Of a stretch of DNA of 64,000 nt, positions 20,842 through 29,717 are shown piece after piece (position 1 is the first letter of the stretch; each line of letters begins with the position of its first letter). The stretch comes from Comamonadaceae bacterium. Lineage in GTDB: Bacteria > Pseudomonadota > Gammaproteobacteria > Burkholderiales > Burkholderiaceae_C. A program made the translations under genes and the position numbers. Below the pieces are notes generated by a model. The model did no database searches, was not told where the DNA came from, and saw only the letters and a list, made by a program, of their open reading frames with translations. The stretch is from assembly GCA_027488215.1 (NCBI GenBank), contig JAIYCB010000026.1, forward strand, positions 1-64,000, given 5' to 3'.

Positions 20842-20855
20842 TTGACTCAGGTCAA
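20842..20855. promoter_or_regulatory. FNR/Anr-type box 1
   Basis: TTGACTCAGGTCAA is a perfect TTGAC-N4-GTCAA inverted repeat, matching the FNR/FixK/Anr pattern TTGAY-N4-RTCAA. It lies 17 bp from the start of the leftward hydrolase gene and 131 bp from the rightward methyltransferase. Confidence 0.5.
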
Positions 20856-20920
20856 CACGATAACGGCTTTGACAAGGCCTGATGCAGATCGGGTCGATGT
20901 GTACCGTCTCGGCCCAAAGT

Positions 20921-20934
20921 TTGATGCACATCAG
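20921..20934 (+). promoter_or_regulatory. FNR/Anr-type box 2 with spaced -10
   Basis: TTGATGCACATCAG matches 9 of the 10 fixed positions of TTGAT-N4-ATCAA. Its centre is 20927.5; a class II promoter with the box at -41.5 would put the -10 at about 20957-20962, where TAAAAA is found. This would drive the methyltransferase gene at 20987. Confidence 0.5.
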
Positions 20935-20986
20935 ATGCGCTGTCGCGCAGCAGGCCTAAAAAGGAAGGTTCCACAGGAGACAAATC

Positions 20987-21829
20987 ATGAAACAAGATGT
21001 CCACTTCAACGCCGCGCCCTTGCTGGGCGCGGTGCCCAGCACTTTGCTGGTCCCGCTGGTGGCCCGTGCGCGTGGGTCTTCCATTTACCCGTGGCTGGAT
21101 CCGGGTGACGCCCAGGCTCAGCAGATGCTGCACAACATGGGGGACCAAGCCTTGGCGCTTTTACAAGATCACCCCTCGGTGCTGAACGTGCTGTGGCGTA
21201 CCCAGCTGATCAAACAAATTGGCGCTGCATTTTTTGCGCACCACCCCCAAGCGCAAGGCGTGAATTTAGGAGCCGGCTTGTCGGATTATTTTCAGTGGCT
21301 CAACAACGGTCACAACCACTGGCTGGATGTGGACCTCGAGGACGTGGTGACGCTGCGCCATGCGCTGCTGCCCTGGCATTCCGAGGCAGCCCATGATGGC
21401 AGCGTGGACCTGACCCAGCCCGGCTGGTGGCAAAAGTTACCGCTGAGCGATGACGACAAACACCAGCCCTTGCTGTTGGTGTGCGAGGGTGTTCTGATGT
21501 ACCTCACGCCCACACAAGTCAAGGCGGTGATGCGCGAGATTGGTGATAACGCACCCGAAGGCTCGGAGCTGGTCTGCGACTTCATGACCCCGCTGGGCAT
21601 CGGACACGCGGACCTGTCCCCCAGCGTGGCAGGCACCGGGGCCGAATTTTTGTGGGGTGCCCACAACGCATTGGAAGTGGCCCGCCTGCACCCCAGGCTG
21701 GAACTGTTGTCGCAGCACACCGTAGCCGAAGCCTATGGCTGGGTCTCTTGCTGGACCGAAATGTGCATGACCCCCTGGACAGGTGGCCCCATGTATGGTG
21801 TGGCCCACCTGCAACTGAGCGAGCCTTGA
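20987..21829 (+). CDS. Class I SAM-dependent methyltransferase, leucine carboxyl methyltransferase-like
   Basis: This 280-residue protein resembles the PPM/LCMT family of small-molecule or protein O-methyltransferases. Visible motifs are GVNLGAGLSDYF (SAM-binding glycine loop), HWLDVDLEDVV, and LLVCEGVLMYLTPTQVKAVM, which is the family's characteristic EGVLMYL helix. A clear AGGAGA ribosome site precedes the ATG. It is followed by the hemerythrin gene after 87 bp. The substrate is unknown. Confidence 0.85.
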   Translation: MKQDVHFNAAPLLGAVPSTLLVPLVARARGSSIYPWLDPGDAQAQQMLHNMGDQALALLQDHPSVLNVLWRTQLIKQIGAAFFAHHPQAQGVNLGAGLSDYFQWLNNGHNHWLDVDLEDVVTLRHALLPWHSEAAHDGSVDLTQPGWWQKLPLSDDDKHQPLLLVCEGVLMYLTPTQVKAVMREIGDNAPEGSELVCDFMTPLGIGHADLSPSVAGTGAEFLWGAHNALEVARLHPRLELLSQHTVAEAYGWVSCWTEMCMTPWTGGPMYGVAHLQLSEP

Positions 21830-21849
21830 ACGGCGATGCCCCCAATCAA

Positions 21850-21876
21850 CTGACAACCTTGGCTTGGCGGGATAAT
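21850..21876 (+). promoter_or_regulatory. Candidate promoter before the hemerythrin gene
   Basis: GATAAT at 21871-21876 is a good -10, and CTGACA at 21850-21855 could be the -35, though the 15-bp spacing is short. Transcription would start at about 21883. This rules out the in-frame ATG at 21875 and supports the start at 21917. Confidence 0.4.
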
Positions 21877-21916
21877 GCGATCTGTTCGATTGTTTGCACT
21901 CTTCAAAGCACTTGCC

Positions 21917-22429
21917 ATGTCTTCAACCGCCACCCTTGCTGCCGCTCCCGTCAACTTGCCAGCCGCCATGGCCTGGACCGATTCGCTTCACACCGGTGAC
22001 GTCCGCATGGACGCCACGCACCAGGAATTCGTGGCCATGATCAACCAGATTTTGGCCACACCTGAAGAGGCGCAACTGCCTGTCTACAAAGCGTTTTTGA
22101 AACACACAGCCGAACACTTTGCGCAAGAAGAGCGCTGGATGCTGGCCACTGGTTTTTCAGCCGACAACTGCCACGCCGAACACCACGCCACGATTTTGGA
22201 AACCATGCGCGTGGTGGAAGCACATTACCTGGACAACGACAGAACGATCATCACCCGCATGGCCGAGGCGCTGGCCGAGTGGTTCCCCGGCCACGCCAAC
22301 AGCATGGATGCGGGCCTGGCCGCGCACCTGAAATCGGTCGGCTTTGACAGCTCGACCGAAACCCTGGCCGACCCCTCAGCCATCAAAAACGTGACCATGT
22401 CGGGCTGCGGCAGCGTCAGCTGCAGTTGA
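21917..22429 (+). CDS. Bacteriohemerythrin-type oxygen-binding protein
   Basis: This is a soluble hemerythrin-domain protein of 170 residues that should bind O2 at a non-heme di-iron site. The iron ligands can be traced in order: His in SLHTGD, His and Glu in DATHQEFVAMI, His and Glu in LKHTAEHFAQEERWM, the HAEHHATIL pair, and the C-terminal HANSMDAGLAAHL. The single domain occupies most of the chain, with a short N-terminal region and a Cys/Ser-rich tail (GCGSVSCS). Likely roles are oxygen storage, sensing or delivery. It follows a gene preceded by FNR-like boxes. Confidence 0.9.
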   Translation: MSSTATLAAAPVNLPAAMAWTDSLHTGDVRMDATHQEFVAMINQILATPEEAQLPVYKAFLKHTAEHFAQEERWMLATGFSADNCHAEHHATILETMRVVEAHYLDNDRTIITRMAEALAEWFPGHANSMDAGLAAHLKSVGFDSSTETLADPSAIKNVTMSGCGSVSCS

Positions 22430-22450
22430 AGCCCATCCCAAAGATGGTCA

Positions 22451-23419
22451 TCACTCCACAGTGATCTTTTCATCTTTCACAATTTTGGCCATCGCAGGGA
22501 TTTCGACCTTGAGCCAATTGCCAAACTCAACTGGACTCATGCCAGACGGCTCTGCACCCAGGGTCGTCAAGCGCTCGCGCACCTCGGGGATGGCCAAGAT
22601 GCGCTGCACCTCGGCATGCATTTTGTCGATGACGGCCTTGGGTGTGCCCGCAGGCGCCAGCAGACCCTGAAAACTCCCGGTCAAAAACCCAGGCAAGCTT
22701 TCAGCAACGGTGGGGGTGTCTGGCGTCTGCGCGTTGCGTTTGGCGCTTGAAATCGCAATCAATTTGATCTTGCCTGCCTTCACATGGGGGTAGGTCGCGA
22801 CCATGCCGTTGAACATGACGTCCACCTGGCCACCGATCAAATCGGTGATGGCTTGTGCGCCACCTTTGTAAGGTACATAGCCCCACTCGATGCCATGGCG
22901 CTGGGCATACATGACGCCAGCCAGGTGCGATGCACTGCCCATCCCCGCGGCCACGGCGTAATTGAGCTTGCCCTTTTGCGCTTTGGCGTAGGCCACCAGT
23001 TCAGCGGGGGTGTTGGCCGGTACCTTGGTGCTCACAGCCAACAAATGCGGTGAATAAGCCACCATCGCCACGGGCGCAAAGTCATTGGCCACATTGAAAG
23101 GCAATTTGAACAAAGCCGGACTGATCACCAGATTGCCCACGTCCATCAAAACAAAGGTGTAGCCATCGGGTGCGGCCTTGGCCACCGCGTCGGCACCGAG
23201 GTTACCGCTGGAGCCTGGCCTGTTCTCGACGACAACAGCTTGTCCCCAGCTCTCGGTCATCTTCTGGCCGATCAAGCGGGCCAGTACATCCGATGTGCCA
23301 CCCGCAGGGAACGGCACCACGATTTTGATGGGTTTGGTGGGATAGGCCGCGGGTGCTTGGGCCTGTACTCCAGTACCCAGGGTCACAGCAGCCAAGGCTG
23401 CAAAGAGAATTTTGAACAT
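22451..23419 (-). CDS. Bug/TctC-family periplasmic solute receptor
   Basis: This is a tripartite tricarboxylate transporter receptor of 322 residues. The signal peptide MFKILFAALAAVTLGTGVQA precedes the family start YPTKPIKIVVPFPAGG. Motifs VVVENRPGSSGNLGADAVAK, GYVPYKGGAQAI and GLLAPAGTPKAVIDKMHAEV follow. Bug receptors of this group bind carboxylates. No TctA/TctB permease is nearby. It is the last leftward gene of the aldarate cluster, 9 bp after the broken paralogue. Confidence 0.9.
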   Translation of the reverse strand: MFKILFAALAAVTLGTGVQAQAPAAYPTKPIKIVVPFPAGGTSDVLARLIGQKMTESWGQAVVVENRPGSSGNLGADAVAKAAPDGYTFVLMDVGNLVISPALFKLPFNVANDFAPVAMVAYSPHLLAVSTKVPANTPAELVAYAKAQKGKLNYAVAAGMGSASHLAGVMYAQRHGIEWGYVPYKGGAQAITDLIGGQVDVMFNGMVATYPHVKAGKIKLIAISSAKRNAQTPDTPTVAESLPGFLTGSFQGLLAPAGTPKAVIDKMHAEVQRILAIPEVRERLTTLGAEPSGMSPVEFGNWLKVEIPAMAKIVKDEKITVE

Positions 23420-23428
23420 GACTGAACC

Positions 23429-24414
23429 TCAGTCGACTTTGATGTTGGCCGCTTTGATCACTTGGGCCCATTTGTCAATTTCTGCTTTCTGGAACACCTG
23501 AACCTGCTCCGGTGTCATCACGGAAGGTTGCATGCCCAGCCCTTTGATGCGCTCTTGCATTTCAGGGCTCTGAATGATCTTCAAAATCTCAGCGTGCAGT
23601 CTGTCCATGATCGGCTTGGGCGTGCCCGCTGGCCTTGCCAGGAGACCACTTCAAAACCCTGAGTACCAGGCCAACCGGATTCGGCGACGGTGGGCACATC
23701 GGTCAAAGCGTCTGTCAACCTTCTGGACGATGTCACCGCCAGCGCGCGCAGCTTGCCACTTTGGATATGAGGACCTGCCACCACCGTGGTGTCGAACATG
23801 AAGTCCACTTGCCCGCTCATCACATCCTGGATCGCAGGCGCGCTGCCCTTGTAAGGGATGTGGGTGAACTTCACATCGACTCTGAATGCCAACAATTCTT
23901 GCGCCAAATGCTGCGAGGTGCCATTGCCAGCTGATGCGCCTGACAACTTGCCCGGATTGGCCTTGGCGGCTGTGAGCAAGTCGCGCAAAGTTCTAAAAGG
24001 GCGGTTGGCAGGCACCACCAACACCACAGGGTTGGTGCCATACAAATAAACCGGCGTGAACGATTTGATCGGGTCATAACCCAACTTGGGATAGAGGCTC
24101 ACATTGATCGCGTGGGAGCTGATGGTGCCACCGAGCAAATGGTGGCCATCTGCCGGCGCGCGGACTGCAATTTCCGAACCCACACTGCCCCCCGCGCCGC
24201 CCCTGTTTTCAATCACCATGGTGGTGCCCAGTGCGGTACCCAATTTTTGCGAAACCAGACGCGCCAGGATGTCGGTGGTGCCACCGGCTGGAAAGGCGAC
24301 CAGGTAGTTGATGGGCTTGGAGGGCCAAGGTGCAGCTTGGCTGAAGGCCGAAGGGGCCATCAGGCCAGCTGCGTAAGCTACTGAAGTTTGCAGAAAAAGT
24401 CGACGTTGGGTTAT
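23429..24414 (-). pseudogene. Bug/TctC receptor, broken: ATA at the start position and a 3' frameshift
   Basis: The protein reads well as a Bug receptor (SKPINYLVAFPAGGTTDILA, FTHIPYKGSAPAIQDVMSG) but has two lesions. At the expected start, AGGAG is followed by ATA (24412-24414) and then TQRRLFLQTS, the typical N-terminus; the first in-frame ATG is at 24360, inside the signal peptide. Near 23629-23638, after GFEVVSWQG, the frame shifts and the ORF ends at 23581. The proper C-terminus (AGTPKPIMDRLHAEILK to AANIKVD) continues in another frame to 23429. Against the paralogue at 27364-28362, about 10 nt are missing there. I read it as a recent pseudogene; a sequencing error could explain one lesion but less easily both. 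Confidence 0.8.
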
Positions 24415-24435
24415 GGTGGTCTCCTGCTTGATGTC

Positions 24436-26058
24436 TTAGGTGATGGGGGCCGGATTGAACAGCACCAAGGCATTGTGCAGCTTCCAATGCTCGGCCCAGG
24501 TTTTACGGCCGCTGGCCACATCCAGCAGCATGCGAAAAAGTTCCCAACCGGCTTCTTCGATGGTGATCTCACCATCGGCAATGCGGCCCGCGTTCATGTC
24601 CATCAAGTCGTGCCAACGGCGCGCCAGGTCGGTGCGCGTGGCGACCTTGACCACGGGGCAGGCCTGCAGGCCATAAGGCGTGCCGCGCCCGGTGGTGAAC
24701 ACATGCAGGTTCATGCCTGCGGCCAACTGCAGCGTGCCGCAAATGAAATCACTGGCGGGTGTAGCGGCAAAGACCAAACCTTTTTGGTCCGACTTGAGCT
24801 TGTCGCCCGGCGCCAGCACGCTGGCAATGGCCGCGCTCCCGCTCTTGATGATCGAGCCCATGGCTTTTTCGGCGATGTTGGACAAACCACCCGCCTTGTT
24901 GCCCGGTGTGGTGTTGGCCGTGCGGTCCACCCGGCCACGGTCCAAATACTGGTCATACCAGCCGAGTTCACGCACGATGTCTTCGGCCACTTGCGGCGTA
25001 GCGGCGCGGCTGGTCAGTTGCTCCACCGCATCACGCACTTCCGTGTTTTCACTGAACATCACGGTGCCGCCGGCCCGCACAATCAAATCGGCCATGTAGC
25101 CCACCGCCGGGTTGGCTGTCACGCCCGAAAACGCATCGCTGCCGCCACACTGCACACCCACCACCAGCGCGCTAGCAGGGACCGTCTGGCGGCGCCGGGC
25201 GTTCAGGCGTTGCAGGTGCGGGCGGGCGCTTTGCACGATGTGATCGATCATGGACATGAAGCCCACATGCGCATCGTCTTGCAGGCACACCAGGTCGGGC
25301 CCTTGGTCTTTTTCTCGCCCGTCGTGAATCGGGAAACTGCCCGGTGGCAACAAACGATCGGGCTGCAACTTTTCGCAGCCCAGGCTCACCACCATCACCT
25401 CACCGCCAAAGTTGGGGTTCAGGCTAATGTGGCGCAGCGTGCGGATCGGGATCTCAGCACCCGGCGCGTCAATCGCCACCCCGCAACCATAGCTGTGCTC
25501 CAGGCCCACCACACCATCCACATTGGGAAACATGGGCAACAACTCACGCTCAATGCGCTCCACCGCGATCTTGACAACACCCGCCACACATTGCACCGTG
25601 GTGGTCAACGCCAGCAAGTTGCGCGTGCCTACCGAGCCATCGGGATTGACATAACCCTCAAAGGTGAAACCTTCCAGCGGGGCTTGCGGCGCAGGCTGCA
25701 CAGTCGCCATGGGCAAACCTTGCAGTTCACGCGCTGCGGGAATGTCGAGCAAACGCTCGTGCACCCAGCTGCCCGCAGCGATGTCTTGCCGGGCATAGCC
25801 CACCGGCACGTTGTAGCGCATGACGGCCTGGCCTTTGGCCAGATTCACCAAGGCCAGTTTGTGGCCTTGCGGCACTTTGTCACGCAGCACCAAGCCTTCG
25901 GCCACGCCATTTGGCATGACGGTACCTGCAGCCAGACCGCCATCGTTGGCGACGATGGCCACGTTGTCATCCGCATGCATGCGAATGGCCAAAGGTCGGA
26001 CGTGGGTGTTCATCGTCGGCTCAAAAGCGGGGTTGCTTACCTGTGAAGGACGAGTCAT
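24436..26058 (-). CDS. garD: Galactarate dehydratase, UxaA/GarD family
   Basis: GarD dehydrates meso-galactarate to 5-keto-4-deoxy-D-glucarate. The 540-residue product has an N-terminal SAF-like domain ([12 protein letters not shown]) and then the catalytic region with [56 protein letters not shown] and [19 protein letters not shown]. These match galactarate dehydratases more closely than altronate dehydratase. It ends [16 protein letters not shown] as in GarD. The start at 26058 has AAAGG upstream; 26013 is an alternative. A second, unrelated galactarate dehydratase lies just upstream. Confidence 0.9.
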   Translation of the reverse strand: MTRPSQVSNPAFEPTMNTHVRPLAIRMHADDNVAIVANDGGLAAGTVMPNGVAEGLVLRDKVPQGHKLALVNLAKGQAVMRYNVPVGYARQDIAAGSWVHERLLDIPAARELQGLPMATVQPAPQAPLEGFTFEGYVNPDGSVGTRNLLALTTTVQCVAGVVKIAVERIERELLPMFPNVDGVVGLEHSYGCGVAIDAPGAEIPIRTLRHISLNPNFGGEVMVVSLGCEKLQPDRLLPPGSFPIHDGREKDQGPDLVCLQDDAHVGFMSMIDHIVQSARPHLQRLNARRRQTVPASALVVGVQCGGSDAFSGVTANPAVGYMADLIVRAGGTVMFSENTEVRDAVEQLTSRAATPQVAEDIVRELGWYDQYLDRGRVDRTANTTPGNKAGGLSNIAEKAMGSIIKSGSAAIASVLAPGDKLKSDQKGLVFAATPASDFICGTLQLAAGMNLHVFTTGRGTPYGLQACPVVKVATRTDLARRWHDLMDMNAGRIADGEITIEEAGWELFRMLLDVASGRKTWAEHWKLHNALVLFNPAPIT

Positions 26059-26164
26059 ATCGGCGCCTTTGTCGCCAGTCATCGCGGTTGCGAATGCTGC
26101 AGTTCAAGCCGGTATCGTGACACCTCGGTTCAAGTTGAAGGTATTGGTGCACAGAAGTCACCTT

Positions 26165-27289
26165 TCAGGCTGAGATGCGGTGAAGGCCTTCACGCCATGT
26201 CAAAGCCTCGTCGGAAAGTGTGAAGCCCAAGCCCGGCCTATCCGGCAGCATCATCCGACCGTTTCGGATTTGGAGCCGCTCATTGAAGGCTGGCTCCAAC
26301 CATTCGATGTGCTCCACCCATGCCTCGTGTGGATATGCACAACCCAGGTGGATATGGATTTCCATCACGAAATGCGGTGCGAGCTTGAGCCTAGCCAAAT
26401 CGGAGATGGTGGCGATTTTCAGGAATGGAGTGATACCCCCAATGCGGGGTGCGTCGGCTTGCATGAAGGTCACTGAGCGGTGACGGACCAGTTCCGCGCA
26501 CTCTGCAAGACTGCTGAGCATCTCACCGCTCGCGATGGGCGTGTCCAGCCGCTCCGAAAGCATGGCATGGCCGACGTAATCATAAGCACTCAGGGGCTCT
26601 TCCAACCAAACCAAACCCAATTCATCGAGTTGACGTCCGGCCCGCAACGCAGTGGTGTAGTCCCACTGTTGGTTGGCATCTGCCATCATCGGCACGTCTT
26701 CGCCCACGTGTTCTCTGACCGCCCGCACGCGGGCAATGTCAAGCTTCAAGTCAGGCTGCCCCACTTTCAGCTTGATGCCACCGAGGCCAAGTGCAAGCGA
26801 CCGGTCCACATTGCGCAACACCTCGTCTATAGAAGACGACAGATAACCGCCTGACGTGTTGTAGCAGGGCACATCGTTGCGGTGAGCACCAAGTAATTTG
26901 CCGATGGATTTTCCGGCACGCTTGGCTTTCAAGTCCCACAGAGCCACATCGAAGGCGGCTATGGCTTGCACGGTGACACCGGTACGCGCTACCGATGCGC
27001 CAAGCCATGCCATCTTCTCCCAAAGACGTCCAATGTCGTCCGGATCCTCACCGATCAGCTCCCCCGCGATGTCCTTGGCATGTGCCAGCATGGCATGCCC
27101 CCCCGCCCGCAGGGAGTAGCTGAAGCCGAAACCCTTCTCCCCGTGGCGAGTCTCAATTTCTGCGAGTAAAAGATCAACATGGGTCAGGGGTTTTTGACGT
27201 CCGGTCGATACCTTTGCATCGCTCACAGCTTGTGGCAATGGTACTCGACACAGCGAGACTTCAACGTGTTGGATAGGGTCTGTGTTCAT
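26165..27289 (-). CDS. L-talarate/galactarate dehydratase, enolase superfamily
   Basis: This 374-residue mandelate-racemase-subgroup enzyme closely resembles the Salmonella TalrD/GalrD enzyme, which dehydrates L-talarate and galactarate. Visible are GFSYSLRAGGHAMLAHAKDI, IKLKVGQPD (general-base Lys), the metal ligands in DANQQWD, LEEPL and ASGEMLSS, the His-containing APHFVMEIHIHL, and the C-terminal RPGLGFTLS. The set predicts an acid-sugar dehydratase acting next to GarD. It lies between garD and a Bug receptor gene, all leftward. Confidence 0.88.
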   Translation of the reverse strand: MNTDPIQHVEVSLCRVPLPQAVSDAKVSTGRQKPLTHVDLLLAEIETRHGEKGFGFSYSLRAGGHAMLAHAKDIAGELIGEDPDDIGRLWEKMAWLGASVARTGVTVQAIAAFDVALWDLKAKRAGKSIGKLLGAHRNDVPCYNTSGGYLSSSIDEVLRNVDRSLALGLGGIKLKVGQPDLKLDIARVRAVREHVGEDVPMMADANQQWDYTTALRAGRQLDELGLVWLEEPLSAYDYVGHAMLSERLDTPIASGEMLSSLAECAELVRHRSVTFMQADAPRIGGITPFLKIATISDLARLKLAPHFVMEIHIHLGCAYPHEAWVEHIEWLEPAFNERLQIRNGRMMLPDRPGLGFTLSDEALTWREGLHRISA

Positions 27290-27363
27290 AGGGTTTCGGA
27301 TCGCGCTTGAGGACTTGTGGAGAGTCGTTCATGCTGAGTGGCTGGCGTTGGTCGGGTGCTGAG

Positions 27364-28362
27364 TTATTCAGCCTTGATGCCAGCGGCTTTGATCACTTCG
27401 GCCCATTTTGCGACTTCGGCTTTCTGGTACAGGCCCAGTTCGGCAGGTGTCATGGTGGACGGCACCATGCCAAACCCTTTCAGACGCGCTTGCAAATCGG
27501 GTGTTGCAATGATCTTCATGATCTCGGCGTGCAGCCGGTCGACAATGGGCTGCGGTGTCCCGGCGGGTGCGAACACAGCTTGCCAAGAACCCATGTCGAA
27601 CCCGCGCTGGCCGGCCTCGGCGATGGTGGGCACCTCGGGCAGAGACTCCAGCCGCTTGGAACTGGTCACGACGATGGGGCGCAACCGTCCCGCCTGGATG
27701 TGTGGGCCCACCACCAGTGAGGTGTCGAACATCATGTCCACTTGGTTACCGAGCAATGCCTGAACGGCAGGACCAGAGCCCCGGAAGGGAACATGGGTGA
27801 ACTTCACGCCCGTCTGATGAGCCAGCAACTCCATGGCCATGTGCGGGGAGGTGCCGATGCCTGCCGAAGCCGAAGTCATGCCGCCGTTTTTGGCCTTGCT
27901 GGCGGCCAGAACCTCATTCAGCGTTTTGTGAGGGCTGGACGCCGCGACGGCCAACACCAGCGGACCCGATCCCAGCATGGCAATGGGCGCGAAGGACTTC
28001 ACCGGATCGTACCCAATGGGGTTGGGATACAGGCTGATGTTGATGGCGTGTGAGCTGATGGTGCCACCCAGGATGGTGAAACCATCGGCAGGCATACGGG
28101 AGACAGCCGCCGAACCAACGCTACCACCGGCACCGGCTTTGTTGTCAATCACCACTTGAGTGCCCAGCGCAGCGGCCAGCGCTGGGGCAATCACGCGGGC
28201 CAACGTGTCGGTGTTGCCACCAGGCGCAAATGGCACCACGTAAGTGATGGGCTTGGCCGTTGGCCAGCCGCTCTGAGCCGAGGCTGGCTGAATGGCAAAT
28301 GCTGCTGCGAGCAAGGCGGTGCCGGTGGCAAATGATTTGCGAATAAGGGTGCGTCGTTGCAT
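27364..28362 (-). CDS. Bug/TctC-family periplasmic solute receptor
   Basis: This intact receptor of 332 residues starts MQRRTLIRKSFATGTALLAA, with GGAGA upstream of the ATG. Family motifs are KPITYVVPFAPGGNTDTLAR, VVIDNKAGAGGSVGSAAVSR, FTHVPFRGSGPAVQALLGN and FAPAGTPQPIVDRLHAEI. It is the closest relative in the window of the broken receptor at 23429-24414 and may have replaced it. A ligand such as an aldarate is inferred only from its place between two aldarate dehydratases. Confidence 0.9.
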   Translation of the reverse strand: MQRRTLIRKSFATGTALLAAAFAIQPASAQSGWPTAKPITYVVPFAPGGNTDTLARVIAPALAAALGTQVVIDNKAGAGGSVGSAAVSRMPADGFTILGGTISSHAINISLYPNPIGYDPVKSFAPIAMLGSGPLVLAVAASSPHKTLNEVLAASKAKNGGMTSASAGIGTSPHMAMELLAHQTGVKFTHVPFRGSGPAVQALLGNQVDMMFDTSLVVGPHIQAGRLRPIVVTSSKRLESLPEVPTIAEAGQRGFDMGSWQAVFAPAGTPQPIVDRLHAEIMKIIATPDLQARLKGFGMVPSTMTPAELGLYQKAEVAKWAEVIKAAGIKAE

Positions 28363-28421
28363 GGAGTGTCTCCTTGGGCTGGGTGGATGGGAAATTGGCG
28401 TGGTGGGTGAGAAAGCATTTT

Positions 28422-29711
28422 TTAAAAACGCGGCTGTGCGCCAGTGAAGGCGGGGTCGTACTTGCGCATCTGGGCAAGGTCGTCGCGCTGGCGAATGGAT
28501 GTGTTCAGGTAGTTGTCATGCAGGCGCGCCAGGGCTTCATAGTCCAGCGTCACGCCCAGGCCGGGGGTGCGGGTCACCCGCAGGCTGCCGTCTTCGAACC
28601 TCATGCGGCCGCCCTGCACCACCTCGTCGTCCTGCCAGGGGTAGTGGGTATCGCAGGCATAGGACAGCTGGGGCACCGAAGCGGCCAGGTGGGTCATCGC
28701 CATCAGACTAATGCCCAGGTGCGAGTTGGAGTGCATCGACACGCCCAAGCCGAAGGTTTGGCACAACGTGGCCAGGCGTTGCGTGGCGCGCATACCGCCC
28801 CAGTAGTGGTGATCAGACAGCACGATCTTGACCGGGCAGCCCATCTCTGTGTTGCGGCGGAATTCCTGCAGGTCGGTGACCACCATGTTGGTGGCCAGCG
28901 GTACCTCGCACTGCCGAGCAATCTCGGCCATACCCTCCAGGCCCGGGGCAGGGTCTTCGTAGTACTCCAGTACGCCACGCAGTTGCTCAACCACCTTCAG
29001 GCTGGTGGCCACGGTCCAGTTGGCATTGGGGTCGATGCGCAGTGGCGCAACCGGAAAAGCTTTGGCCAGCGCCAGCAGGGCTTGCACCTCTTGCTCTGGC
29101 GGCAAGACACCGGCTTTGAGTTTGATGCTTTTGAAACCATAGGTCGTGATCATTTGGCGCGCCTGCGCCACCATCTGCTCGGGCGTGAGTCCCTCACCCC
29201 AAGCGTCTGCCGCATCAGGCTGGTCGATGTGCTCGGCGTACTTGAAGAACAAGTATGCGCTGAATGGCACCGCATCGCGTGCCGCACCGCCCAGCAAATC
29301 CACGATCGGGGCACCGGCCAACTGCCCCTGCAAATCCAGCATGGCCACTTCAAAAGCACTGATGACCTTGGCCACAGTCTTGGACACATGGGTGCCGGGG
29401 GCCAAGGAAATCTGTTCACCCAAAAACTCGGATCCGGTTTTAGCGGGAGTTACCAGCGCGGCCACGCGGTTCTCCATGGTGTTCAGGCTCCAGGGCGACA
29501 AACCTTGCAAGGCTGGTGCGGCCTTGGCCAACGCCTCCAGCATGGGTAAATCGCCATAGGTCTCGTTGATGCCCACGCGTCCACAAGCGGTTTCGATCTC
29601 AATGATCGAACGCAAAGCCCAAGGCTCGTGAATACCCGCCGCATTGAGCAGCGGCGGATCACGGAACGCAATGGGCGTGATACGCACGTGTCGGATGGCA
29701 AGGGTCATCAC
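28422..29711 (-). CDS. Glucarate-dehydratase-family enolase superfamily enzyme
   Basis: This 429-residue enzyme belongs to the glucarate dehydratase subgroup. The N-terminus (TPIAFRDPPLLNAAGIHEPW) is typical. Catalytic elements are IKLKAG (Lys pair), metal ligands in RIDPNANW and YYEDPAPG, ATNMVVTDLQEF, and the general-base His region SMHSNSHLGISLMAM. It differs from the second GudD at 34386 in length and active-site neighbours, so the two are paralogues and not recent duplicates. It probably dehydrates D-glucarate or a diastereomer. ATG codons at 29711 and 29708 are both possible; the gene starts 6 bp after dctM. Confidence 0.87.
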   Translation of the reverse strand: MMTLAIRHVRITPIAFRDPPLLNAAGIHEPWALRSIIEIETACGRVGINETYGDLPMLEALAKAAPALQGLSPWSLNTMENRVAALVTPAKTGSEFLGEQISLAPGTHVSKTVAKVISAFEVAMLDLQGQLAGAPIVDLLGGAARDAVPFSAYLFFKYAEHIDQPDAADAWGEGLTPEQMVAQARQMITTYGFKSIKLKAGVLPPEQEVQALLALAKAFPVAPLRIDPNANWTVATSLKVVEQLRGVLEYYEDPAPGLEGMAEIARQCEVPLATNMVVTDLQEFRRNTEMGCPVKIVLSDHHYWGGMRATQRLATLCQTFGLGVSMHSNSHLGISLMAMTHLAASVPQLSYACDTHYPWQDDEVVQGGRMRFEDGSLRVTRTPGLGVTLDYEALARLHDNYLNTSIRQRDDLAQMRKYDPAFTGAQPRF

Positions 29712-29717
29712 AATTCA

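Noticed and set aside
22433-22447. Small hairpin CCATC-CCAAA-GATGG between convergent hemerythrin and Bug genes
   Set aside because: A 5-bp stem without a T-run is too weak to call a terminator.
24388-26046. Plus-strand frame of about 550 codons
   Set aside because: It is antisense to garD, whose protein sequence is strongly conserved; no recognisable domain in the antisense product.
28374-29549. Plus-strand frame of about 390 codons
   Set aside because: It is antisense to the glucarate-dehydratase-family gene, with the same His/Gln-rich low-information product.
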